This document shows, in pieces, positions 42,830 to 51,552 of a stretch of 64,000 bases of DNA. The translations under genes were made by a program, and so were the position numbers. Origin of the DNA: Pseudomonas alcaligenes (GTDB taxonomy: Bacteria; Pseudomonadota; Gammaproteobacteria; Pseudomonadales; Pseudomonadaceae); contig NZ_LZEU01000001.1 in assembly GCF_014490745.1 (NCBI RefSeq), positions 3,313,501 through 3,377,500 of the forward strand. Direction: 5' to 3'. The notes beneath the pieces are model-generated. The model saw only the letters and a program-made list of their open reading frames with translations. It was not told where the DNA came from and did no database searches. Within the stretch, counting starts at the first letter, position 1. Each line of letters begins with the position of its first letter.

Positions 42830-43098
42830 TCCCATCTGCCCCGCCACCAGTGCCGCACGCCCGAACGGCTTGCACACCTCACCTGCGATTGGCCGAACTC
42901 GTAAACCTCTGACCGGTTACAGCCGATTGAATCGGGTCGGAACCGGCTAAAAGCCGACGCCCACTAGTATCAATGTCAGGTATATGTACGCAGCACGGCA
43001 AAAAATCTTGCCGGTCACCAAGCCCCGGCTCAATAATCGGCGTCATGATTGCTCTGAGCAGAAGACCTCGGGGTATTAATGGCCAGCCTGGGGGATTA
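42830..43098. other. Border region of island 2
   Basis: The 310-base gap between the TorF-like stop and the 257-residue protein starts with the hairpin above and then shifts to lower GC. An in-frame ATG at 42973 would extend the next protein, but that part lacks coding character. No repeat or tRNA was seen. Confidence 0.4.
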
Positions 43099-43872
43099 AT
43101 GAGCATCACGGACAGTCGTGGTTTTATTCGGGAAATCAATACGACCCCTCAGAACTTTTTCCTAATTCATTATTCCTGTCAAAGTTTGTATGACGACAAT
43201 GAAGCGCTATCTCCGCGGATAACCTCAATTGCTATTACTCACTATGCGACCGGGCAGGCTGTAAGCTTTTCAACGCATGCAATTGCCGAAGAACTTCGCA
43301 TTGCACGCGACGAGGTCATAGGGCGATTTGACGCCATAGAACTAGAGTTACTCACCAGCTTTTATCAATTCATTCGAGATAGGCGCGATAAGTATTGGGT
43401 TCATTGGAATATGCGGAACCTTACTTATGGTTTTGAGCACCTAGAACACCGATATCGTGCTCTAGGCGGGCGTGATGCATCAGTCATACCTGTAGAACGC
43501 AGACTAAATCTTAACGACCTACTATCTGACCGCTATGGAGCCGACTACGCCTCTCACCCCAAGATGAAGTCTCTTATGGAACTAAATGGCGGGATCCCGA
43601 GGCACTTCCTCGAAGGGAAAGAGGAGATTCAAGCATTCGAAAATAAAGAATTTATTCGAATGCATAACTCCACCTTGTCAAAAATTGGTTTTTTCAACTC
43701 TACGATTAGAAAGATGGTCACTGGGAAGCTTAAAACCGCCTCCAAAGGCTACGGGGTTATGCTGGATCGGACTTTTGAAGGACGACTGGCTAAAACCATT
43801 GCGTTAGTTGGTGCCATAGTCGGGATCGGAGTGGGTATATGGCAGACCATACTATGGGTTATAGGCAGCTGA
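43099..43872 (+). CDS. Unrecognised protein with a C-terminal membrane helix
   Basis: A 257-residue protein with no family assignment. The only firm feature is a C-terminal hydrophobic segment (about 232-254, TIALVGAIVGIGVGIWQTILWVI). The part 10-120 resembles, by eye, the fold order of DEDD exonucleases (FFLIHYSCQSLY, then WVHWNMRNLTYGFEHLEHRY), but the catalytic acidic residues are not in place. The ATG at 43099 has GGGGAT upstream. It is AT-rich relative to the core (22 G+C of 60 bases at 43141-43200) and convergent with the cyclase-like gene. A conflict-system role is speculation. Confidence 0.6.
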   Translation: MSITDSRGFIREINTTPQNFFLIHYSCQSLYDDNEALSPRITSIAITHYATGQAVSFSTHAIAEELRIARDEVIGRFDAIELELLTSFYQFIRDRRDKYWVHWNMRNLTYGFEHLEHRYRALGGRDASVIPVERRLNLNDLLSDRYGADYASHPKMKSLMELNGGIPRHFLEGKEEIQAFENKEFIRMHNSTLSKIGFFNSTIRKMVTGKLKTASKGYGVMLDRTFEGRLAKTIALVGAIVGIGVGIWQTILWVIGS

Positions 43873-44006
43873 GTCTCAGCAGTTGTATTCGATACATGAA
43901 TCGATCTAACTTAGCAGTCACTCAGAGACGCTAGTTAAACTAATCTGCACGAAGATTAAACTATTAGCCCTTCGCCCCCAGCTGCACAAGTTCGTCACAT
44001 TAGTTT

Positions 44007-44714
44007 CTATTCCAGAGGAATCGGAGCCCATTCAAGAATATCTACATATTTGTTCAGGTGTCGAGCCATCCAGCCGGCCTTGGCTTTAACCCCTAAATCA
44101 TCACTACCTCGAAGAGTCTCTTCAATCTCCATTCGTACCTTTTCTAGAAAATGCGAATCAGGTTTTTTGGAGAAGTCTCCAAGATGTGCAGATGGCATGT
44201 AGTCCAAAAAATACAGACCATCATGGTCTTGGGCCGCTTTCCACATCGGGTTCGGTGGGGCTATATTCGCAGTAGTAACAATTGGAGGATCAAGGATAAC
44301 CCGAGGATAGATGGCCGTTTTGCTCTCTAGCTCGTAGGCTTTGATCATCCCGTCACCAAGTACGATGTGATCAGAGTGGATTAGCTTACCTTGAGTTATC
44401 CCTCCCCGAGTCAGCACACCTTGCGATAGTAAATGTAAGCAAAGATTGCTGCTGATTGTCATAACCATTGCGAAACCAATCGGGTTTAACGCTCCAGAGA
44501 TGACAATGTTGTCTGAGAAAGTTGTGGCCTTGAACATATCCTCAAAACCGGACGTTCCCGATACTTTCTGACCAAAATCCGGATAGACGGTTAGCCCATC
44601 CAAAATAGTCAGCAACTGCTCTAGTTTCTCGGGCTTAATTTCTAGGGACTTTACATGTTCGCGGAAACCCAGGATGTCAATAAAAGCCACATACCGCTCA
44701 ACGTACTGATCCAT
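44007..44714 (-). CDS. Class III nucleotidyl cyclase-like protein
   Basis: A 235-residue soluble protein that appears to carry a cyclase homology domain. FIDILGFREHV (Asp13) matches the first metal-binding strand of class III adenylate/guanylate cyclases (F-x-D-I-x-G-F), and FSDNIVIS (Asp68) matches the second Asp position. LTRGGITQGKL and LGDGMIKAYELES correspond to the later RxGIxxG and G-x-x-V-N-x-A-a-R-L-E elements, though changed. There is no sensor or membrane domain, as in stand-alone Pycsar cyclases. Whether it makes a cyclic nucleotide is unknown. Composition is AT-rich like its neighbour. Confidence 0.6.
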   Translation of the reverse strand: MDQYVERYVAFIDILGFREHVKSLEIKPEKLEQLLTILDGLTVYPDFGQKVSGTSGFEDMFKATTFSDNIVISGALNPIGFAMVMTISSNLCLHLLSQGVLTRGGITQGKLIHSDHIVLGDGMIKAYELESKTAIYPRVILDPPIVTTANIAPPNPMWKAAQDHDGLYFLDYMPSAHLGDFSKKPDSHFLEKVRMEIEETLRGSDDLGVKAKAGWMARHLNKYVDILEWAPIPLE

Positions 44715-45013
44715 CGTAACCTCAAAGACGGGTTTACCACATTCCCACGGACGGTTTGAAAAGGGCTGAAAAATTCAGATCTTGCCGGGCGACTCTACGA
44801 CGTATTCGTGGGTTATGGAATCGCTCTATGTAGTCAAAAAGATCTGAGAGCACCCGGAATCTTGTGTAACTGAGCTGGGCTAAACACACTCATTGCAGGT
44901 ACATATAAGCTTGCCTAGTGTACTGACAATGAATGTCCGCTCTTGGCCGAGATCGGACAGCCTGAAAGGTCAGCTCCCGGCCAATAGCAGCCACACCTGC
45001 GCTGCCTGGGCAG
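44715..45013. other. Right border region of island 2
   Basis: These 299 bases lie upstream of the cyclase-like gene and downstream of the LysR stop. GC rises again to core level within them. The sequence near 44930-45000 (TGTCCGCTCTTGGCCGA) resembles common Pseudomonas intergenic sequence. No gene, tRNA or hairpin was recognised. Confidence 0.4.
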
Positions 45014-45931
45014 TCAAAGCAGTGAGCGCTTCTCTACCAGAAAGTCGATTAGCACTCGTACCTTGGCCGGCATCTGTGCACGTGTCGGGGCATACAGGTA
45101 GAAACCTGGGAAAGCCTGGCACCAGGGCTGCAGCACCCGCACCAGCTCGCCGGATGCCAATTGCTCGCTCACACAGATATCAAGGTACTTGATCAAACCC
45201 ACACCCTGGATGGCCGCCCTCAACATGCTTTCATCATCGTTGAAGACGGCACTGCCACGCGGCTCGAACACCTGCGTGTGCCCCTCGGCATCTGGCGCCG
45301 TGAACGACCAGCGATCCAGCGTGCCGCTGCTGGTGAAGCGGTAGGCCAGGCAGTTGTGCTGAATCAGATCAGCCGGCGACTGCGGGACTCCATTGCGCTT
45401 GAAGTAGTCCGGTGAGCCGACGACTGCCATTTCAATGCGCGGACTGATCGGCACAGCCACCATGTGCTCGTCCAGGCTCTCGCCCAAGCGAATTCCCACA
45501 TCCGCACTGTCGGCGATGATGTTGGCCAAACCATCATTCAGTACCAGTTCCAGGCGCAACCCCGGATAACGCGCAAGAAACTCGCCCAGGTGCGGCTCCA
45601 GCAACGTCCGAGCGGCGATGCGCGAGGTGTTCACCCGAATCAGGCCAGTCGGCGCCGATTGAACCTCACCCATTTCGGACACGGCCGTATCGATCAGCTT
45701 CAAGGCCGGAGCGACCGCATCGAACAGACGCTGACCTTCCTCGGTCAGTGACATGTCCCGGGTGGTGCGATGCAGCAGCCGCACATTGAGTTGCTGCTCC
45801 AACCCCTTGAGGTGTTGAGAAAGGGCCGCACGCGACATCTCCATCTCTGCCGCGGCCTTGGTGAAGCTGCGGTGGCGGGCAATGTGGACGAACCAGGCCA
45901 GTGCGGGCAGCAGCGAAGGATTGATCGACAT
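45014..45931 (-). CDS. LysR-family regulator of the tandem hydrolase genes
   Basis: A 305-residue LysR protein. The HTH part contains FVHIARHRSFTKAAAEMEMSR and then LSQHLKGLEQQLNVRLLHRT, with the DMSLTEEGQRLFDA continuation typical of the CrgA/DmlR-like group. The effector domain has PTGLIRVNTSRIAARTLLEPHL. It is divergent from the hydrolase gene at 46048 across 116 bases, so it probably regulates the pair. Confidence 0.88.
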   Translation of the reverse strand: MSINPSLLPALAWFVHIARHRSFTKAAAEMEMSRAALSQHLKGLEQQLNVRLLHRTTRDMSLTEEGQRLFDAVAPALKLIDTAVSEMGEVQSAPTGLIRVNTSRIAARTLLEPHLGEFLARYPGLRLELVLNDGLANIIADSADVGIRLGESLDEHMVAVPISPRIEMAVVGSPDYFKRNGVPQSPADLIQHNCLAYRFTSSGTLDRWSFTAPDAEGHTQVFEPRGSAVFNDDESMLRAAIQGVGLIKYLDICVSEQLASGELVRVLQPWCQAFPGFYLYAPTRAQMPAKVRVLIDFLVEKRSLL

Positions 45932-46047
45932 ATTGTTCAGTAATCCTGACGTCTCATGTCGATTCTTGCATATTTTTCTCGAACAAACTCCGATCTAGGA
46001 TGAATCCATCGAGCGACACACAGGCGCTCAGCACTGGAGCCAAGATC

Positions 46048-46962
46048 ATGCAGAAAGTCAGCATCCCCACCCTCAACGGCCAGAGCGTCACCATCGCCGC
46101 CGTGATCCATCAACCGGCCAACTTCGATGCCAGCCAGCAGTATCCGGTCATTGTCGTGGCCCATCCGGGCGGCGGCGTGAAGGAACAAGCGGCCGGCCTG
46201 TACGCCAGCAAGCTGGCGGAGCAGGGGCTGCTGGCCGTCGCCTTCGATGCGTCCTTCCAGGGTGAAAGCAGCGGCGAGCCACGCCAGCTGGAAAACCCCT
46301 ATATCCGCACCGAAGACATCAGCGCCGTGGTCGACTACCTGACCACCCTGCCCTACGTCGACAACCAGCGCATCGGTGCCATGGGCATCTGCGCCGGAGG
46401 TGGCTACACCGCCAACGCCGCCATCAATGATCGCCGCATTAAGGCCATCGCTACGGTCAGCGCGGTGAACATCGGCCAGATGTTCCGCAACGGCTGGGAA
46501 AACACCGTGCAGGATGCCGACGCTCTGCCCTACATCGCCCACGGCTCACAAGCGCGCAGCAGCGATGCCAGCGGCGCGGCGCTGGCCACCCTGCCGCTGG
46601 CGCCGATGCGCGAGGAGGATGCGCCCAACGAGGAGCTGCGCGAAGCCTGGGAGTACTACCACACCCCGCGTGCCCAGCATCCGAATGCGCCGGGTTTCAT
46701 GACCGCGCGCAGCCTGCCGCAGATCATCACCTACGACGCCTACCACAAGGCCGAGGCTTTCCTCACCCAGCCGATTCTCACCGTGGCCGGCAGCGTGGCA
46801 GGCAGCAAGTGGATGAGCGATGACCTGCTCGCCCGCGCAGCCAGCACGGACAAGCAGATGCACGTGATCGAGGGGGCCAATCACATGTCGCTGTACGACA
46901 AGCAACCCTACGTTAACGAGGCTGTCGCGGCACTGGCCCAGTTCCTCCAGACCCGTCTGTAA
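46048..46962 (+). CDS. Alpha/beta hydrolase (dienelactone-hydrolase-like)
   Basis: A 304-residue cytoplasmic hydrolase. VIVVAHPGGGVKEQ forms the oxyanion region. GAMGICAGGGYTANAA gives a nucleophile elbow G-I-C-A-G-G with Cys in place of Ser, as in dienelactone hydrolases. The Asp/His partners may be in SVAGSKW and EGANHMSLYDKQP. The substrate is unknown. I took the ATG at 46048; a longer frame begins at 46000. A paralogue follows 57 bases downstream (47020). Confidence 0.83.
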   Translation: MQKVSIPTLNGQSVTIAAVIHQPANFDASQQYPVIVVAHPGGGVKEQAAGLYASKLAEQGLLAVAFDASFQGESSGEPRQLENPYIRTEDISAVVDYLTTLPYVDNQRIGAMGICAGGGYTANAAINDRRIKAIATVSAVNIGQMFRNGWENTVQDADALPYIAHGSQARSSDASGAALATLPLAPMREEDAPNEELREAWEYYHTPRAQHPNAPGFMTARSLPQIITYDAYHKAEAFLTQPILTVAGSVAGSKWMSDDLLARAASTDKQMHVIEGANHMSLYDKQPYVNEAVAALAQFLQTRL

Positions 46963-47019
46963 CTCAGCCTACCTATCGAGAGCAGCCGAGCGCTTCGCGC
47001 CGGCTGCCCAGGAGCCCCC

Positions 47020-47949
47020 ATGAACACTATCCAGCACGTCACCTACCGCAACCTCGGCTGGGACAGCGCCGCCGACCTGCACCTGCCAGCGGGCTTTGAC
47101 GCGAGCAAGACCTATCCCGCCATCGTCAGCACCCACCCGATCGGCAGTTGCAAGGAACAGACTTCAGGCAACGTCTACGCACGCCAACTGGCAGAAGCCG
47201 GCTTCATCGTCCTGGCCTTCGACGCCAGCTTCCAGGGCGCCAGCGGCGGTGAGCCGCGCTTCATGGAAGACCCGGCCATTCGCGTTTCCGACATCCGCTA
47301 CGCCATCGATTACCTGGTCAGCCTGCCCTACGTGGATGCACAGCGCATCGGTGCCATCGGCATCTGTGGTGGCGGCGCCTATACCATCAACGCCGCCATT
47401 ACCGACCGCCGGATCAAGGCGCTGACCTCGATCACTGGCGTCAATTTCGGCCGTCTGATGCGTGAAGGCTTCAGCCAGTTCAACCCGCTCGCTGCACTCG
47501 ATGCCATGGCACAGCAACGCACCGCTGAAGCCAAAGGTGGCCCCCGCCAGATCATCAACTACCTGCCGGATTCGGTTGAAGCGGGTAAACAGGCTGGCCT
47601 GAGTGATATCGATGTGCTGGAAGCCACCGACTACTACAAGTCAGCGCGCGGACGGCAGCCCAACGGTGCCACCAGCGGGCTGTTTTCCTTCAACAGCGCC
47701 GCCATGGCCTGGGATGCCTTTGCCCACGCCGAAACCCTGCTCACTCAGCCACTGCTGGTGGTGATCGGCGACAAGCCCGGCGCCTTCGGCGCCTACCGTG
47801 ACGGCTGGGAAATTTATGGCCGCGCCGCCTCCAACGCCAAGCAGATTTTCGTGGCCGAAGGCTGGTCGCACTACGACCTGTACGACCGCGAAGAGCCCGT
47901 AGCCCTGGCCATGGCGCAAATTGTTCCGTTCTTCAAGGAGCACCTGTAG
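47020..47949 (+). CDS. Alpha/beta hydrolase, paralogue of the preceding gene
   Basis: A 309-residue hydrolase closely related in layout to the gene at 46048: both have GxDAS(K/Q)xYPxIVxxHPxG near the N-terminus, the AFDASFQGxSxGEPR segment and the Cys-containing elbow (here GAIGICGGGAYTINAA). A helical cap follows, and the probable His region is EGWSHYDLYDREEP. The two genes look like a tandem duplication that has diverged. A strong hairpin follows the stop. Confidence 0.83.
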   Translation: MNTIQHVTYRNLGWDSAADLHLPAGFDASKTYPAIVSTHPIGSCKEQTSGNVYARQLAEAGFIVLAFDASFQGASGGEPRFMEDPAIRVSDIRYAIDYLVSLPYVDAQRIGAIGICGGGAYTINAAITDRRIKALTSITGVNFGRLMREGFSQFNPLAALDAMAQQRTAEAKGGPRQIINYLPDSVEAGKQAGLSDIDVLEATDYYKSARGRQPNGATSGLFSFNSAAMAWDAFAHAETLLTQPLLVVIGDKPGAFGAYRDGWEIYGRAASNAKQIFVAEGWSHYDLYDREEPVALAMAQIVPFFKEHL

Positions 47950-47963
47950 TCCTCCGCCGGATA

Positions 47964-47994
47964 GATGATCCCCGCGCTCCGCGCGGGGATCATC
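47964..47994. terminator. Strong hairpin between convergent hydrolase and LuxR genes
   Basis: GATGATCCCCGCG (47964-47976) and CGCGGGGATCATC (47982-47994) form a perfect 13-bp stem with a 5-base loop. It lies between two convergent stops (47949 and 48036). There is no U-run, but position and stem strength favour a terminator. Confidence 0.6.
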
Positions 47995-48035
47995 GGCAGC
48001 CCAGCACCAGCAGCCTGTCTCTCACCTTCAGTGCC

Positions 48036-48824
48036 TCAGCCCCCCTGCGCCTGCATGAACAGGCCGAACAATTCCGCCTGCGACTTGATCGCCAGCTTGG
48101 CGTAGAGATGCCGGCGGTGCACCTTCACCGTCTCGGCCGAGATATCCAGCTTGCGCGCCACTTCCTTGTTGGAACAGCCGGCCAGCATCAGGCGGATAAC
48201 GTCCACTTCGCGCGCGGTCAGCGCCGCCCCCAGGCGCTGCATGGCCGCCTCCAGCCCACCCGTCAGCGTCTGCGCCTCGACCATCGGCTCAGGCACCGGC
48301 GGCGTCTCGAAAGCCATACGCTGGCGCATCAGCGCCAAGACCCAGGGGCGGATCAGCTCCAGCAGGGCGATCTGCTCCGGAGTGAAACGGCGCTTGCTGC
48401 CCAGCGACAGGCACAGCGTGCGTTCGGCATCCAGCTGGACGTTGAACTGCACCTCATCGGCGACCACGTTGTGGGTGAAGTACAGGCGGTAGTAGTCGGT
48501 CTGCTCGAAGCATTCCGGCGCCACCTCGGCCAGGCGCACCAGGCCGCTGCCCGGCTGCTCGCGGCTGGCGATATAGAACGGGTCGAGCAGGTACAGGCCC
48601 TTGAGGTAGTCATGGAACAGCGGGTCGCTGCCACCGCCCTCGAAGGGGCTCTCGGCGAACACCTGCGGGCGGTTCGCGCTGAACAGCAACGCGACCCAGC
48701 TATCGGCCGGTACGTAGTCGTGCAGCAGACGGCTCAGCGCCAGCCAGAAACCGGGCTGGTCGAGACGCTCGATCAACTGGCCGACGGCGCGATGCCAGGC
48801 CAGATCCTGCAGGGTCAGCCCCAT
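48036..48824 (-). CDS. LuxR-family transcriptional regulator
   Basis: A 262-residue protein with a C-terminal LuxR/GerE HTH (about 195-258: LTAREVDVIRLMLAGCSNKE, then ISAETVKVHRRHLYAKL). The N-terminal 180 residues form a sensor part without recognisable autoinducer-binding pattern. It is divergent from the nitrilase gene at 48949 across 124 bases, where a TTAGCTAA palindrome at 48842-48849 could be an operator. It probably controls the nitrilase and polyamine-binding genes. Confidence 0.86.
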   Translation of the reverse strand: MGLTLQDLAWHRAVGQLIERLDQPGFWLALSRLLHDYVPADSWVALLFSANRPQVFAESPFEGGGSDPLFHDYLKGLYLLDPFYIASREQPGSGLVRLAEVAPECFEQTDYYRLYFTHNVVADEVQFNVQLDAERTLCLSLGSKRRFTPEQIALLELIRPWVLALMRQRMAFETPPVPEPMVEAQTLTGGLEAAMQRLGAALTAREVDVIRLMLAGCSNKEVARKLDISAETVKVHRRHLYAKLAIKSQAELFGLFMQAQGG

Positions 48825-48948
48825 GCCTGCTACTCCCGGGGTTAGCTAATCGGGGTGATATGAAATTCGGAGTGAAAACACATACTTGCATCGCCCCTGC
48901 GGAAAGTCATGGAGTTTCCGCAGCCTCGAACAACAACAAGGTTTGCCT

Positions 48949-49773
48949 ATGAAACTCGAACTCGTACAGATGGCCGGCCGCGACGGCGACACCGCCTACA
49001 ACCTGCAGCGCACCCTGGATGCCATCGCCACCTGCGCGGCGGATACCGATATCGTGGTGTTCCCCGAATCGCTGATTACCGGCTTCCCCAGCCCGCACAA
49101 CCTCACCACCCTGGCTGAGCCACTGGATGGCCCGAGCCTGCGCGCCATCCAGCAGGCCGCTCGCGAGCGCGACCTCGCCGTGGTGGTCGGCCTGACCGAG
49201 AACGACCAGGGCCGCTACTACAACACCAGCGTGCTGGTGACCCCCGAAGGCATTGCCCTGAGCTATCGCAAAACCCACCTGTGGGTCGGCGAAGGCGAGC
49301 TGGTGCAAGCGGGCGACCGTTACGCCACCGTGGAGTGGCGCGGCATGCGCCTCGGCCTGCTGATCTGCTACGACAGCGAGTTCCCGGAAAGCGCCCGCGC
49401 CCTGGCCGAACAGGGCGCCGAACTGCTGCTGATCACCGACGGCAACATGGAGCCCTACGGCCCGGTGCACCGCACCGCGGTAAGCGCACGTGCCCAGGAG
49501 AACCAGGTCTTCGCCGTGATGGTGAACCGCGTCGGCGAGGGCGAAGACGGCACCCGCTACGCCGGTGGCAGCGCCGTGGTCGACCCGTTCGGCCAGCTGC
49601 TGTTCGAGGCCGGGCGCGAGGAATGCCGCCACAGCCTGCGCCTCGACCCGGCGCGCATCGCCGCCGCCCGCCAGCTCTACGACTACCATGCCGACCGGCG
49701 CTTCAGCCTGCCTGGCGAACGTATCGAGCATGCCGACGGCCGTCGCGAACTGCTGATCCCACCGCGCGGCTGA
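48949..49773 (+). CDS. Carbon-nitrogen hydrolase (nitrilase superfamily)
   Basis: A 274-residue amidase-type enzyme. The catalytic triad is complete: Glu40 (DIVVFPESLITG), Lys108 (LSYRKTHLW) and Cys140 (GLLICYDSEFPE). It would hydrolyse a linear amide, with ammonia as one product. The neighbouring polyamine-binding gene and the agmatine deiminases elsewhere in the window suggest an N-carbamoylputrescine-like or other amine-derived substrate, but AguB assignment is not justified from sequence alone. The start at 48949 gives the standard N-terminus. Confidence 0.88.
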   Translation: MKLELVQMAGRDGDTAYNLQRTLDAIATCAADTDIVVFPESLITGFPSPHNLTTLAEPLDGPSLRAIQQAARERDLAVVVGLTENDQGRYYNTSVLVTPEGIALSYRKTHLWVGEGELVQAGDRYATVEWRGMRLGLLICYDSEFPESARALAEQGAELLLITDGNMEPYGPVHRTAVSARAQENQVFAVMVNRVGEGEDGTRYAGGSAVVDPFGQLLFEAGREECRHSLRLDPARIAAARQLYDYHADRRFSLPGERIEHADGRRELLIPPRG

Positions 49774-49806
49774 GCCCGCATGACCATGACTCGCCAGGAG
49801 CCCGCC

Positions 49807-50907
49807 ATGACCTACAAGCCGTTGCTCAACCTCACCCTCGCCTGCCTGCTCGGCGCCACCCTGGGCAATGCCTGGGCGGATGCGCCCAGCGTGCACCTGT
49901 ACAACTGGTCCGACTTCCTCGCCCCGGAAACCCCCAGGGAATTCCAGCAAGAAACCGGCATCGCCCCAGTGCTCGACGTGTTCGACGACGCCGAAGTGAT
50001 GGAAAGCAAACTCATGGCCGGGCGCAGCGGCTACGACGTGGTGGTGGTGCCGGACGACCTGCTACCCAATTTCGCCCGCGCCGGGCTGCTCCAGGAGCTC
50101 GATCGCACGCAGCTGCCCAACTGGTCGCACCTGGCCCCGGAGCTCCTGCGCAAGCTGGAGGTGAACGACCCGGGCAACCGCTACGCCATCCCCTACATGT
50201 GGGGCACCACCGGCATCGGCTACAACGTCGACAAGGTGCGCGAGCTGCTCGGCGACAAGGCTCCGGTCGACTCCTGGGAACTGATCTTCAAGCCGGAAAA
50301 CATCGCCAAGCTCAGCCAGTGCGGCGTGGCCATGCTCGATGCGCCGGTGGAGATCATGCCCATCGCCCTGCATTACCTGGGGCTGCCCAGCAACAGCAAG
50401 AACCCCGACGACTACGCCAAGGCCGAGGCGCTGATGCAGAGCATTCGCCCCTACGTGCGCTACTTCAATTCCTCGAAATTCACCACCGACCTGGCCAACG
50501 GCGACATCTGCGTGGTGGTCGGCTGGGGCGGCTCGGTGTACAGCGCCAAGCTCAGCGCCGAGAACGCCCACAACGGCATCAAGCTGGCCTACAGCATCCC
50601 GCGCGAAGGCGCGCCGGTGTGGATCAACAACCTGGTGGTGCTCAAGGACGCGCCCAATCCGCAGCAGGCCTACACCTTCCTCAACTACATGCTGCGCCCC
50701 GACATCATCGCCAAGAGCTCCAACTACGTCGGCTATCCCAATGGCAACCGCGACGCCACCGCACTGGTTGACGCACAACTGCGCAACGACCCGATGCTCT
50801 ACCCCTCCGCCGCGGTCATGGACACCCTGTTCCCCCTGGAGACTCTGCCACTGAAACTGGAACGCGTACGGACACGCGCCTGGAGCAGGATCAAGAACGG
50901 CACCTGA
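49807..50907 (+). CDS. Polyamine ABC-transporter substrate-binding protein (PotF/SpuD type)
   Basis: A 366-residue exported protein with signal peptide MTYKPLLNLTLACLLGATLG and cleavage near WADA. The mature start VHLYNWSDFLAPETPREFQ is diagnostic of putrescine/spermidine-binding proteins, as are IPYMWGTTGIGYN and YSIPREGAPVWINN. It resembles the gene at 14311 and like it has no permease or ATPase nearby. It follows the nitrilase by 33 bases. The start at 49807 was preferred over 49780 for the signal peptide. Confidence 0.9.
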   Translation: MTYKPLLNLTLACLLGATLGNAWADAPSVHLYNWSDFLAPETPREFQQETGIAPVLDVFDDAEVMESKLMAGRSGYDVVVVPDDLLPNFARAGLLQELDRTQLPNWSHLAPELLRKLEVNDPGNRYAIPYMWGTTGIGYNVDKVRELLGDKAPVDSWELIFKPENIAKLSQCGVAMLDAPVEIMPIALHYLGLPSNSKNPDDYAKAEALMQSIRPYVRYFNSSKFTTDLANGDICVVVGWGGSVYSAKLSAENAHNGIKLAYSIPREGAPVWINNLVVLKDAPNPQQAYTFLNYMLRPDIIAKSSNYVGYPNGNRDATALVDAQLRNDPMLYPSAAVMDTLFPLETLPLKLERVRTRAWSRIKNGT

Positions 50908-50928
50908 GTTGCTCCAGAGCCCAAAACA

Positions 50929-50966
50929 AAGCCCCGCGCGGATCGCTCCGGCGGGGCTTGGTTTCT
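50929..50966. terminator. Rho-independent terminator (probably bidirectional)
   Basis: AAGCCCCGC (50929-50937) and GCGGGGCTT (50951-50959) form a 9-bp stem with a 13-base loop. GGTTTCT follows on the plus strand and TTTGTTTT follows on the minus strand. It lies between the convergent PotF-like and DUF3087 genes. Confidence 0.75.
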
Positions 50967-50993
50967 AGTGCGGCCATCCAGCCTTGGCAGGCC

Positions 50994-51521
50994 CTATACC
51001 TTGATGCCTTTCACCGCCACCAGCCAGGCCGGATCGAGGCGCTTCTGCTCCAGCTCCAGCCCGCGCTGCGCCATGGCATCGCAGTGCGCATTGATCTCGC
51101 CGACCATCTGGCTGAGGTCGCTGCTGTTGCCGTCGAGCTGGTGCATCTGGGTTACCCCCAGGTGATAGAAGCGCAGCAGCTTCATGGCGCTCTCGTCACC
51201 GGCCGCCACGCCGGCCTGCACATGGTGCATGACGTTGGTGACGCGCAGCAGGCTGCGCTTGAGCTGCCAGCCATACACCGCCGCCGCCATCCACGGCTGC
51301 CCCCAGAACTGGTAGCGCACCAGGCCGATGGTCAGCCCCAGGCCGCTCAGCACACCGAGCAGGTTCCACTTGAAGTTCTCCCCGGGCGGCCCGCCGAACA
51401 GCTGGGTGCTGGCGGTGGCGCAGAGCATGCCCAGCGCCAGGAAGATGGCGATGACCACGAAGGTGCTGCGGCGGGTCTGCTGGCGGTAGAGCTCGGGGCT
51501 CATGGGCTGGATTTCGAACAT
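50994..51521 (-). CDS. DUF3087 membrane protein
   Basis: A 175-residue protein with two hydrophobic segments near the N-terminus (about 20-38, TFVVIAIFLALGMLCATAS, and 53-68) and a soluble helical C-terminal part. MSPELYRQQTRRSTFVVI and the later GQPWMAAAVYGWQLKRSL match the DUF3087 family of gamma-proteobacteria, whose function is unknown. It lies 31 bases downstream of hrpA on the same strand. Confidence 0.75.
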   Translation of the reverse strand: MFEIQPMSPELYRQQTRRSTFVVIAIFLALGMLCATASTQLFGGPPGENFKWNLLGVLSGLGLTIGLVRYQFWGQPWMAAAVYGWQLKRSLLRVTNVMHHVQAGVAAGDESAMKLLRFYHLGVTQMHQLDGNSSDLSQMVGEINAHCDAMAQRGLELEQKRLDPAWLVAVKGIKV

Positions 51522-51552
51522 GGAATTGACTGCCTTGGATGACTGAAGAGAG

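Noticed and set aside
40410..42875. 821-codon minus-strand open frame
   Set aside because: Antisense to the C45, MFS and TorF-like genes; composition is that of a shadow frame.
42973..43098. N-terminal extension of the 257-residue protein
   Set aside because: The extra 42 residues lack coding character and the ATG at 43099 has a better ribosome site.
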